Positions 53,885-64,000 of a stretch of DNA of 64,000 nt are shown piece after piece (position 1 is the stretch's first letter; every line of letters starts with the position of its first letter). Source of the stretch: Hanleya hanleyi (Eukaryota > Mollusca > Polyplacophora > Lepidopleurida > Hanleyidae); contig JAVTVY010037217.1 of assembly GCA_036873755.1 (NCBI GenBank), positions 96,743-160,742 of the forward strand, read 5' to 3'. Both the position numbers and the translations under genes were made by a program. The notes under the pieces are model-generated. The model saw only the letters and a list, made by a program, of their open reading frames with translations. It searched no databases and was not told the origin of the DNA.

Positions 53885-54318
53885 TTGACCTGGCCTGTGG
53901 GGGGGGGGGGAGGGGGGCATTATGGCCCCCCCCCCCATCCAAACTTTCAGCTCTATCTCCGAAACGGCAAATAATGGAGAGCTGAAACTCCGTGACTTCA
54001 AAGTTTATGTTATTGGGGTCATTTTGAGCGTATTTGCATAACCCCCCGAGCAGAGGATCATGGGTAAATTCAAGATAGCGGCCACGTGGGGTACCAGAAA
54101 CGTGATGTTTTTGTCATATTTCTTCAAAATTTCTGCTTTTCCGCGATGAAAAATGGGCAAAAACTATTTTATTTCACATCACATTAATATTTACTAATTT
54201 TTCGTGCAGTTTTTGCAAAGAAATTGCAATTTTTTTTTAGGAAAATCTGACCAAAAAATCGACCAAAAAATGCCGGGGGGGGGGGCATTTCGGCCCTCTC
54301 CAGGCCAGATAGGGTTAA
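53885..54318. mobile_element. Short inverted-repeat element with G-run and C-run
   Basis: GACCTGGCCTG followed by a G-run and GGCATTATGGCC at the left is mirrored, imperfectly, by GGGCATTTCGGCCCTCTCCA and GGCCAGATAGGGTT at the right. About 430 bp, non-coding; a 12-base C-run follows the left G-run directly. Confidence 0.5.
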
Positions 54319-56639
54319 AACGTAAACTCTGCGGTAAAACACCGCGAGAATTATACAAAGAGTCCCGATAGATTAAAAAAATCGTGACAAATATTCTTTC
54401 TCATTTTTTTCCAATGAATGAGACAGACGCAAACATAGAAAATACCGTGATTTGGAATTTCTTGGGCGCGCCGCCATGTTTATTTTGGGCAGGATTTTTA
54501 TCCAATGGGAAAGCGTGAAATTCAGTTGTGCCGATAATCTCCTACGTCATCGGACATTCTCTGCGTCGAGATAACATGGCCGCATATAGCCTATAGTATT
54601 GGACCCTTCTACGGAGGGCCAATGATCGGCTGATGCAGCAACAACAACATTTTCCCAGTTAGACGCCAGATTTTGAAATCGAAAACGAGGCCGCGCTATG
54701 TCATCGGTCAACTGAGACAGTCACGTGGTTGTGTATGAAGATTGGGGTGGCTCCTATAAATAGTGATCCAATGAGAAGGCTCGTCTTAGTTTAAAATGGC
54801 GGGGTCGAATGACCAATCACTGAAGGGGAGACAGCTGGAACAGTACACTATCACTGTCTGTTAATATCTGTTGATTTAACAGAGAGTACTACAGTCTAGG
54901 CCGCATATGGTCCTTTTCATGCACTCCTCCGTTTTCCGACTAACAGAGGCAATGTTATAGATTAGCTTTGATGTAGAATACGGCCTGATTCTAGCAGATA
55001 TTCTACGATACCGGGCTGCTCTGCATTTGGCTGTCACACTGTACCAGGTAATCCCGACACGTCGCACTATCATCCTCGTTTGGTCATGTTTGTAAGCTAC
55101 GGTCTCGAATACTGCACCTATGCCAATTGGTAGCCACTTTTTTCCGTCCGTCAGGAGTAGGTTTCATGAAAATGAATATGCATTACTCGTGACGTCATAT
55201 CAGCCTCGTTTTTATATACCGGCCTGTCACTAGCCGCGCATAACGATCAGCGATTTGACACTTTAGTGGGAGGGCCCCTTGATTTATAGAGAAAAGAAAT
55301 CCGAATATTATGATTGTGGAATAGACTTCATTTTATACGTATATATATGTTGTTCATTTATTCCCTTGTTTTGTACTCAGCTCATAATGAGTGTATTAGT
55401 ACAATACAATTCATTCGAAATTCATTTTATACGGACCTATGTACTGCAACACCCCTTATTATGAAACAGAATCTGATGTTAAAAATAGTATACGGTATAC
55501 AAATATATCTATAACCTTTCTGTTTTTGTGTATTTGTCTTGGAAGGGGGAAGTATATGAGTGCAGGTCACAAGACCAATTTTCTCGACAACATATCTTGA
55601 GCATGGAAATACACATTTCCAAAGAAATAAAAACATCCTTCATAAAATACATTTATCAATTTAAATTATAAATGGGACACCGAACTGATTTTCTTTTCTT
55701 TTTCTTCTTTTTTTTCTTTTTTTTTCACAATGATACGTTTCTTATTAAATGTATATATGTTTTTAAAGGTCAACTTTTCTTCCAATTTGCAGAATTTAGA
55801 ATGGAGTAAATAAAAAAACTAAAAAGTCCATACAACCGTGTCATTGGTATGTCACTGAAAAATGTGATGTGAAATTCCTGGGCAATTATTGCTCATATTG
55901 AATGCAAGACAAAGTGTGTGGTGGAGGGGGATGGGGCTTTCATTGTTGTCTTGAACCGAGCATAGCCCACACTTTGTGCCAGTCATGTCAACCTTTTGCG
56001 TTTTTTTTGTTTTTTTTTTGTTTCAAAGGAATATCGTTGAAGAATATCCATCATCGAAACAATAACTTGCACTTAGACGGGAATATCTTCAGACTCAATC
56101 TTCACTGTAACAACCTGTCACGACTCCCCTCGCTGTACCACTCGTATATCTTGGACAGTTCATCGGTGAAGCCTAAATTGAGGCAGCTTAGGCTTATAGA
56201 GAAAATAATATGGACTCCTTTTGACGCATGATCGAGCTCATCACCGACTCTTCTACCTTGTCAGATATATAGCTAGCTAGACAGATAGATTTAATATATA
56301 GATAGTTTAGTGCGATAAAATGTGGCCCAGAAGGGTTGAACACGTACATACAAACATACACACACAAAAAACAAAAAAAAAGCCTTTGAAGCTTCAATTT
56401 TTTTTACCCCATTGTCTTTCAGGCCGTCTGCATATGATAACTTTTCTGGCCTTATCATTCAGCAAAATATACCGTACTGCATGCCCGAGGAGTAATGCCA
56501 TATAATTATATGTCTATTAGTATATTTAATGCAATATAATTATTCGTTCATCATGACTTGAATTATCGCAGGTTGAAGGAGGGGGGCGAGGGTGGTGGTG
56601 TTCCCCCTGGATCGCCGTTAACTGGCCAGAACTGCTTTT
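54319..56639. other. No gene recognised
   Basis: Low-complexity pyrimidine tract at 55,690-55,728 and a T-run near 56,010. The minus frame 54,876-55,073 has no recognisable features. CCGCCATGTTTATTTTG at 54,471 and AAAATGGCGGGG at 54,793 echo the YY1-like motif. Confidence 0.35.
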
Positions 56640-56689
56640 ATGATACCATATACCCTCTAATCCCCACTTCCCCCTCCCGTCACAGAGTC

Positions 56690-56808
56690 ACGGTGGGCCA
56701 ATTGTCCTGTATACATTAACCCATGGTCCTGTACACATTAACCCATCAACAGGTAAAACTGTACAAATAAAGGTTCTATTCTATTCTATTCTATTCTATT
56801 CTATTCAT
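56690..56808 (+). mobile_element. 3' tail of a LINE or SINE ending in (TTCTA)n
   Basis: ACATTAACCCATCAACAGG and GTACAAATAAAGG precede five TTCTA repeats (about 56,776-56,806). A polyadenylation-like signal followed by a pentanucleotide repeat is a common 3' end of CR1/L2-type LINEs and the SINEs that use them. Confidence 0.55.
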
Positions 56809-56956
56809 TGATGGATACCGGAGGTGACACCCTGTTCTCTCCAAATAATGATGATAACAAACAGCAAGATAAGTAGTTGACAATTTTGTTGGTGAGGGGA
56901 CTGGTCATCAATAAATATTGACTGACAATTAGATCTCTATACCATTTATTGGCCAC

Positions 56957-57667
56957 GTGGACGTGAGCGGTTCTGCCAAAGGAAGAACAATGGACCGGGA
57001 AGAAATGCTAGAAATGTTCAAAAGTTTTGAAGAAAGAGTTGTGACAAAAATAAACGAGCAAATGGCAAAAAAGCTCGACCCATTAGAAGAGACTTTTAGG
57101 GCTATTAACTCCACTATTGCTGATCATACCAACGCGCTGGAATTTCAGCAAACAAAGATCGACGAAATAAACGACACGAAAATTCCGAGTATCGTCAAGC
57201 AGCTGCTTACTAGAATTCAGCGGTTGGAAGACCAAGTTACGCTGGACGGGTTATATGGCCGGAAACCCAATCTTCTTCTATACAGAGTCCCAGAAGAGGG
57301 GTTAGATAAAGCATACGTGATGTCTATGCCTCTGTCGATCGTTCACAGAATTCCCAGGAGAGCCCCATGGAATGTAGAGTTTGGCCCCCCACCACCATTA
57401 CCAATCATTGCTGTGTTTGTCAAGCTCTCGGATCGCGATGCTGTTCTCAAAGCCGCACCAAATTTGAAAGGATCAAAGATTATCATTCGACAAGATATGC
57501 CTGACAATATGAAAACTGTTCGTAGTGACTTGAATAAAAAGGCATATCAGCTCCGGCAGGAATCTGATTGTAAGACGCGAGTCCGGCTTATTGGGATCAA
57601 ACAAGTTCTGGAGGTCTTCTCAAATGGAAAGTGGTCACAGTGGACTGATGAATCACTAAATCTATAA
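56957..57667 (+). CDS. LINE ORF1-like protein with coiled coil and RRM-like domain
   Basis: 236 codons. An N-terminal coiled coil (EEMLEMFKSFEERV, KIDEINDTKIPSIV) is followed by an RRM-like domain (NLLLYRVPEEG, then PIIAVFVKLSDRDAVLKAAP) and a C-terminal domain (KIIIRQDMPDNMKTVRSDL, RVRLIGIKQVLEVF). The order matches L1-type ORF1 proteins (Transposase_22), which trimerise and bind element RNA. No ORF2 follows downstream, so this is a truncated or solitary ORF1, or a domesticated copy; the frame itself is intact. The sequence differs from the ORF1 at 59.5 kb. Confidence 0.7.
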   Translation: MDVSGSAKGRTMDREEMLEMFKSFEERVVTKINEQMAKKLDPLEETFRAINSTIADHTNALEFQQTKIDEINDTKIPSIVKQLLTRIQRLEDQVTLDGLYGRKPNLLLYRVPEEGLDKAYVMSMPLSIVHRIPRRAPWNVEFGPPPPLPIIAVFVKLSDRDAVLKAAPNLKGSKIIIRQDMPDNMKTVRSDLNKKAYQLRQESDCKTRVRLIGIKQVLEVFSNGKWSQWTDESLNL

Positions 57668-58196
57668 ACTGATTTGGATCGGAAAATAAACAGAAAATCA
57701 ACGAAAAAAAGAAAGCAGGAGAAAATCGTATGCTTAATAAAATAACGGTTACATGACGGAGATTTTTTTCTAAATTACTTTTGTAATATTTGATATTAAT
57801 TTCTATATTTAATATTAATTCAACATCTGTGTTGGGAAGTTAGATAATAATCAGTCGATGTCATGGAGGATCGTGCCCGTACATGTATTAGGCGGTGAAA
57901 AGATCAGCTGTGAACACGAACTGTCTTTACATGTATAGCAAACTGCCGGATTGAATTGACAGATTTGATACTTCAGTTTTAAAAGACTACATTACGCTCA
58001 CATACAAGACACAGTTCTTGAACTAGGCGGACCTCTCTATTCAGTTACATGTACTATACTTCACCCAGTGTGTCGTTAAACGAGTATACATTGAATTACT
58101 GTAAAGGTCACAAGTATGACATAATCGTGTCTTCAACAGATTCGTGTCCAGAATAATAGGAACTGTGGACACTCTCGTGTTCTGGCACATGTAGGC
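57668..58196. other. No gene recognised
   Basis: If ORF1 above belonged to a full LINE, ORF2 should begin here; no endonuclease or RT motif is seen. Confidence 0.4.
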
Positions 58197-58258
58197 ACCG
58201 TCGTGATATGACTGAAACAATGTTGAAAACGACGTTAAATCCTACTCACTCACTCACT
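58197..58258 (+). mobile_element. SINE-like 3' tail, (ACTC)n end
   Basis: ACCGTCGTGATATGACTGAA, AATGTTGAAAACGACGTTAA and ATCCTACTCACTCACTCACT. This type of tail (TGTTGAAAACG-CGTTAAA, then repeated ACTC) is frequent in gastropod genomes. The tRNA-like head is not recognisable, so the left limit is open. Confidence 0.55.
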
Positions 58259-59509
58259 TCAACAGATTCTCGGAGAGCCGAAACGTAACTGTATGAACTG
58301 GTTGATATTTAAATGTATTTGTGAATAGTGATTGAATTTAGTGAGCCAGTCCGCTTGGTGGAATAGGATATTTTTAGCCTGTTTATTTAACACTAGTTGT
58401 AATCGGTTTCTATTGAAAGGCTAATGTATTGTAGGCTGACCAACCGGGTATTCTTGATTTTCTTTCCGACATGATAAAATGTAGATAATTTGCACTGAAT
58501 CTGTTTGCTTGTACTGTGCGTTTGTGGAAGAGATCGTGTCGATTTATTTCTCTAATGAGATGAGTAGTAAAAGGGCTAATAGCCTAATTGTTACATGTAC
58601 CTTTAAATACCTTAGCGTGCAATATTAGACAACTTTAATCGAGTGCATTATTTGCAATGTTGCTTTTCAAGTGGCCTTTTCAGATTCAACATCACTTAAC
58701 GTATTTTGCTTGCATGGCGATTTAGAAATATTTCTATGGAAGAAGACTGGTCTATCCGTCATGTATGACGCCAATCAGAAGTTTGCAGTACACATATGAA
58801 GGCCCGAAATGTAAATAGGAACAAAATTGGGGGGAAAAATATACATCGGTGTACTGAATGAATGAACCGCCTTTAACAACAACGTGGATTGGCTATTATT
58901 ATATATTAATGATTGAAAACAAAAGCATATTTAGCAATATCCGGATATGGTTTACGGGAAAAGTTACTGGGAAATACAATTCTTGGTATGGCGGCAGTGA
59001 AATTCCCTACGGTTGGAGCCACAGACCAACACATGTATATAGGAAGTGGTGTGATGTTTTTAAGGGGGATAATGGGTTTTTGGTTCTGTCAGGTATTTTG
59101 TTCATCATATGCTTGGGTTGCCACATTCGTCCTCTGTTACGATGAATACTTGTGTTTCCACTTGTGATCTATGAATTCAGGCTTCTGTAACAGAGGAGAA
59201 TCGAGGACTACCAGACTTGCCGCAATTACTGCTTTTACTTTTTTGGTTGAATGATGTTGTTAAATGTACTTTTTGGTTATTCTACATATATTTGAATTCA
59301 TCTTTGCGCATATTGAACTGTAGATATATAGGCGCACACACAATGAAAAGAAAAATGTCAGTGTATAAGAAACTTAATTTCTCAATCAATTTTGGAAAAC
59401 AAAATGGCCGCTCGAGGGTGAACACGCGTTTACATCGGCTCCCGCTAAATGAATATTTCAGCAATGCGTATATACTCTGAGTGACTAGCACTATATTCGT
59501 TAACAAGTA
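58259..59509. other. No gene recognised
   Basis: Two overlapping frames at 58,858-59,167 have no recognisable motif. Sequence up to 59,509 may be the 5' region of the LINE that follows. Confidence 0.3.
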
Positions 59510-60289
59510 ATGAGCACTAGAAGAACCAGAAAGTCGGCAAAGAATCCAAAACCTACGGATCACACTGAGAAAATGAGCCATCCGACCAGTGACGAGCCGA
59601 TTGACAGTTTCGAATCATTCATGAGAAGGTCCGTCGCCGACATCCAACATACTTTGGACAAAGTTGTAATTCAACAACGAGATTTCCAGGAGAGAATAAT
59701 CAAACTGGAAAAAACCCACAGTGGTCTCGAAGAGTCCGTGCAACACCTCCACGACAACGTGACAGAGCTAGAGCGAAAGGTGAACGAGGAAATCGCACGA
59801 AAAATCAAACTACTTGAAGAAACTGTACGTCGCTTATCAGTCGAAAATAACGAGTTGAAGGACAGAATCATGAACAGCGAAAGGTACAGTAGGTCCTTTA
59901 ACTTACGGTTCGGTGGGATAGAAGAGAAAAAAGACGAAAACCCTTCAGAAATCATCCAGAAATTGATTGAAAAAGACCTTGGTCTGACGAATATCGTGTT
60001 GGAGAACGTTCATCGCACAGGGCTGACCAAGTCAGGCCAGAATAGACATATTCTGGCGAAATTCATCTACCGACCAGAAAGAAGGGAAGTGCTCTTCAAG
60101 GCGAAAACGTTACTGAAGGGGAAAAGCGTCTTCGTGACAGAGGATCTGATTCCGGAGGACAGAAAACGAAAAGATGGTTTCCGCGACCTGATGAATAAAA
60201 GCTGGAAAGACGGGAAAAAGGTACGATTTGTGCGCGGAAAATTGTATATTGACGGTGTGGAAATCACAGACCCAGCCCCAGGCGTGTGA
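59510..60289 (+). CDS. LINE ORF1 protein (L1-type, coiled coil - RRM - CTD)
   Basis: 259 codons, intact. The N-terminus is basic (STRRTRKSAKNPKP). A long coiled coil spans about residues 45-130 (QERIIKLEKTHSGLEESVQ, TELERKVNEEIARKIKLLEE). An RRM with the signature ERYSRSFNLRFGGIEEKKDE follows, and the C-terminal domain has VHRTGLTKSGQNRHILAKF and KGKSVFVTEDLIPEDRKRK. Such proteins coat the LINE RNA. It lies 1.45 kb upstream of an ORF2 on the same strand; a gap that long is unusual, so the two may or may not be one element. Confidence 0.85.
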   Translation: MSTRRTRKSAKNPKPTDHTEKMSHPTSDEPIDSFESFMRRSVADIQHTLDKVVIQQRDFQERIIKLEKTHSGLEESVQHLHDNVTELERKVNEEIARKIKLLEETVRRLSVENNELKDRIMNSERYSRSFNLRFGGIEEKKDENPSEIIQKLIEKDLGLTNIVLENVHRTGLTKSGQNRHILAKFIYRPERREVLFKAKTLLKGKSVFVTEDLIPEDRKRKDGFRDLMNKSWKDGKKVRFVRGKLYIDGVEITDPAPGV

Positions 60290-61738
60290 ATGTAACTTGT
60301 AAGTACAATAACATTCTGTTATTTTCCTATCAGGAAATATACAATCGTTACACACACTGACAGTCGGCCACTAGTAATTGTAGAATCCTTCATCCATTCA
60401 TCCAGCTAACATTAATCAAGCTAACATATACTTCGCTGTTTGTTGCGGCTTACTGTTGTTTATATGTTTCGTTATATCCATATTACCCACCTGTAAATAA
60501 TTGGTACCGTACATATCTAACTCTTGTACTATATAATTAAGTCATATATTGATATGTGTAAAGATATTAAGATGAACTGAATAAATGAATAAGCAACACA
60601 CTATATTTATAATGTAACAATATCATGTACTTGTATATACGCCTGCACTTTGTTATAGTAGTTCTGTATGCATATAATTGGTAAACCACGCGTATCCTTC
60701 TATACATGTATATGTTTGAATACCACATTTAATTTTACAACAATCTATCAGTATAACTTGAAATTGCAACTCCTACTCGAAAACATATTTTATATAGGTT
60801 GTACATGTATTTATGTATATACATGTAATATGCTTGTCTGTATATATAGGCATATATATCTCTTTTCATGTACACAAATTTATCAGTAAAACTCTTAATT
60901 GTAAAGCTCCATTATCAAAACACAGAATTGTAAATTTTACGAAAATGTGTATAGTATAATTTGTATATATATCTATGAAGCTGACGAAGTTTATCGTTTA
61001 CATTTGAAATATGCTATGTTTACTCGGTATCATGAACTATTCTCATTCACCAAACGACGCCTTCGCCCCCCACCCCCCACTTCCCCTCGCATTACGTTCC
61101 TTCAAACTTCTACCTCTCTTTCACTCTAATTAGGCTATTCATGTATCAAGTCGTAATTAGTATGCACACTCTTTTCGTCCTGTACCATACAGTTGTATAT
61201 ATTTTCTGGATCGCCTGTGTTTATTTGTTCAAAGCCAATTGAGTCCTTTTCTTGGTACCTTGTTTTTAGTAACAAAATAACATTACACGCTCCTCACAAC
61301 TTTGTCGCTCACACAAAAACGATCAAGAGTGCAGACACACCTATGTTATTCTCCGTACACTTACATAACACATGCATTCTCATTCCGAGTCACTCGCACA
61401 ATTTGGGCGGGAACTGAGCTGATTACCTCGCTCGATGCACCAGCACTACATGTGCGAAACAAACTACTCTTTTCATGCCTCACACTTTTCTTTCTTCCCT
61501 GTTTATGTCTCTTGTCTCATTGTGGGAACTATTGAAATGTTTATTTCCTTTGTCTCATTGTGGAAACTATTGAAATGCACTTCTGTGCTAAATAAATGTA
61601 TCTTACGGTCATGCAATCGGACAATCCATGCGACTATTTGCACAGATTATTTGGCTATCGAACACTCCTCGCATTCAGTACTTCACCCTCTACCGTGGTT
61701 TATGGAGATAGATCTCATACTGACTATATCACATATCA
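60290..61738. other. Long AT-rich gap between LINE ORF1 and ORF2
   Basis: No conserved frame. Contains many TATATA and TGTATATA tracts, a C-run (61,067-61,080) and a tandem duplication of 36-37 bp (TTGTCTCATTGTGGGAACTA, ending TTGAAATG) at about 61,512 and 61,549. Confidence 0.5.
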
Positions 61739-64000
61739 ATGGGGAATTTACTTAGAGAACTGCCATTTTATAATGTAAACTTCGACCTTGATTGCACTCT
61801 CGAAGATAGGCTTCTTGATGGTTTTGAATATATGTGTTTTAACCCCTTAGAGCTTAATTGTACAGAAAATTCTTATCTGACCGACGATACAGAAGACGAG
61901 CTATGTCATTGGAATACAATAAGCTCACATCAATCTAATTATTATTTCGAAGATCAATTTAACTCTTTCGTGGAAGATAATCTTATTTCAGATCAAAAAT
62001 CAGTCTCCACTTTACATATTAATGCAAGAAGCCTAAAGAAACACTTCACTGAAGTCCTTGCGCTTATCTACAATACGAATTTCAATTTTTCATTTATAGG
62101 AATATCTGAAAGCTGGCTCCATCCCGAAACCGAAAACTTATACACTATTCCAGGTTATCAACCTTTTCCACTTTCGAGAGATACCAAAAAAGGCGGTGGA
62201 ATAGTTCTTTACGTGAAGGACGAATTTACTAACTGTAAAATACGTGATGACATTTCCTTTATAGACGAACAAGATCAACATGAATCGCTATTTGTTGAGG
62301 TTTCTAACAGCACAAATAAATATATAATTGGATTGATCTATCGCCCACCAGGTAAAAATGTAAAGAATTTTAACTCCAGCTTACTATCAATCCTCAAAAA
62401 ACTTAAGCCGGAAAATAAAAAATGCATTTTAATGGGCGATTTTAACATCGATCTCTTCAAAACAAGTTGCCATGGTCCCTCTAAACAGTTTTTAGATATT
62501 ACGAAATCATTTTATTTTTTCCCCAAAATTACGAAACCCACTAGAGTCCGGGCCCACTCGGCTACTTTAATTGATAACATATTCACCAATTTTCATGAAG
62601 ATGATCTTGGTTCCGGTATAATACTCTCTGACATATCTGATCATTTTCCCATATTTCACATCAATAACTGTCTCCCATCTGTATCATTATACTCAAAGAA
62701 CATACTGAATTCTCGCAAAACAAATCCAATACAAAAATCACTGTTTGAAGAAAAGCTCAAAATGACAGACTGGCAACAAGTCACAGACGCTAATGATACA
62801 GATCGTGCTATGATCAGCTTTTCGAACACTTTCCATGCTCTCTACAACGATTGTTTTCCAGTGATAACTAAAAAGATTCCGAAAGTTAAAATTCTCAAAC
62901 CATGGATCAGCCCATGCTTACTTCGATCAATCCGAGAAAAGAACAGACTATATAGGTTACATATTTCGAAAAAGGAAATTGTTGCAACCCAAGAATATAA
63001 ACTATACAGAAATAAACTGAATCATACACTAAAACTAGCTAAAAACAAATACTACGAGAGAAAATTCAATGAATCTTTTAATGATATTAGAGGAACCTGG
63101 AAAGTCATAAACGGGCTCTTAGGCCGCAATAAAACAAACACCCTCTCGTCTGTATTCAATTTCAATGGCACTGACATAACAGACCCAACCGAGATTGCCA
63201 CTAAATTCAATAACTACTTTACTTCCATTGCTTCCAACCTGGCTTCTAAAATTCCATCTACTCAAAACGATTTCAAAAAATACTTAGATCAAACGTACAA
63301 TAGGGACTTCGTTTTTGAACTGTGTACGCCGTCCGAAGTTGATGAGGTGATATCTGCTCTCAAAAATGGATCTCCTGGTATTGACGACATTCGATTATCC
63401 CTGATAAGCCTATATCCAGCTTACTGTCTACTCCCATCTCCCATATCATCAATCTATCCTTCCAAACGGGAATTTTTCCCGCGACGCTTAAGCTTGCCAA
63501 AGTTACCCCTGTGTTTAAGTCCGGCAACAAAACATTGGCTGAAAACTATAGACCTATTTCTGTCCTTCCCTGCTTTAGCAAAATATTTGAAAAACTTGCA
63601 GTTAAAAGGATGGTAGCTTTTCTTGAATCAGAAATGATTATACCCCCAAATCAATTTGGTTTCCGTGCGAATCACTCTACCTTTCTTGCTGTGCTTTCTT
63701 TATATGATAAACTTATCGCTGCCAAAGAAAGAAAACAGTTTAGTATCTCTACCTTCCTAGATCTATCTAAAGCCTTTGACACCGTCAATCATGATATCCT
63801 CTTGCACAAACTAGAGTATTACGGTTTTCGTGGCACCACTAATAGCTGGTTTCAAAGCTATCTATCTTCGCGATCCCAGTGTGTATCATATAACGGAACA
63901 CTATCGCTGTTTAATCCTATCGACACTGGCGTGCCTCAGGGATCAATACTAGGTCCTATTTTATTCTTAATATACATAAACGACATCACCAAAGCAACAA
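61739..64000 (+). pseudogene. LINE ORF2: AP-endonuclease and reverse transcriptase, CR1/L2/Jockey group (cut by window edge)
   Basis: The frame opens at 61,739 and runs to 63,616. The APE endonuclease has LHINARSLKKHF, GISESWLHP, GGGIVLYV, LIYRPPG, LMGDFNIDL, TLIDNIFTN and the catalytic SDISDHFPIF. A linker with KNKYYERKFN leads to the RT. A frameshift near 63,400 moves the RT to another frame: YRPISVLPCFSKIFEKL, PNQFGFRANHST, TFLDLSKAFDTVNHDIL and VPQGSILGPILFLIYINDI, which continues to the last base. The FADD box and the C-terminus lie outside. The enzyme nicks target DNA and primes cDNA synthesis; one slip is the only visible defect. Confidence 0.9.

Overview
The window is animal nuclear DNA, most likely from a mollusc. 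A spliced NRBF2 homologue with short exons and GT-AG introns shows it is metazoan. The mollusc call rests on the repeats: DIRS-type tyrosine-recombinase retroelements, a Penelope-like element with its GIY-YIG domain in front of the RT, a Polinton/Maverick, and a SINE-like 3' tail ending in CACTCACTCACT that I associate with gastropods. Apart from NRBF2 almost everything recognisable is mobile or repetitive DNA. I see no tRNA, rRNA or CRISPR array.

Layout. 1-2171 is a partial DIRS copy, duplicated at 3914 where the element continues to about 10.5 kb (gag, RT-RNase H, tyrosine recombinase, all broken). 10.9-12.06 kb is a decayed Polinton relic (protease and capsid). 13.0-13.7 kb is a Penelope-like relic and 13.75-17.0 kb a 5'-truncated Ty3/Gypsy element with a probable 3' LTR. 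19.95-22.3 kb is an AT-rich DNA element with arms of about 340 bp. 24.17-27.08 kb is a decayed Naiad-like Penelope element, with a stray piece of its 3' region at 22.94-23.04 kb. 28.2-31.4 kb is a 157-bp tandem array. 32.5-34.5 kb (minus strand) carries NRBF2 exons, and the start of its last exon has been copied several times in tandem into the preceding intron. 35-39.4 kb holds three inverted-repeat elements.

The centrepiece is a Polinton at about 40.1-51.6 kb with every gene on the minus strand. In transcription order: a small tail-anchored protein, three paralogous proteins with PC4-like helix motifs, a chromodomain integrase, a membrane protein with a Ser/Thr-rich domain, the packaging ATPase, a small basic protein, a minor virion-type protein, the penton-like minor capsid protein, a pX-like basic protein, the double-jelly-roll major capsid protein and an adenain-type protease. 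Many of these genes have a CTATAAATA-like TATA box 40-65 bp before the start codon. No protein-primed DNA polymerase B is visible. Six of the thirteen genes carry one or two single-base slips, which may be real decay or uncorrected indels in the assembly. The element is bordered by arrays rich in motifs resembling YY1, NRF1 and CCAAT sites (39.5-41.7 and 52.0-52.75 kb).

53-64 kb holds minisatellites, a short inverted-repeat element, a LINE tail, two unrelated LINE ORF1 proteins (56.96 and 59.51 kb), and the endonuclease-RT ORF2 of a CR1/L2/Jockey-group LINE that runs off the right end.
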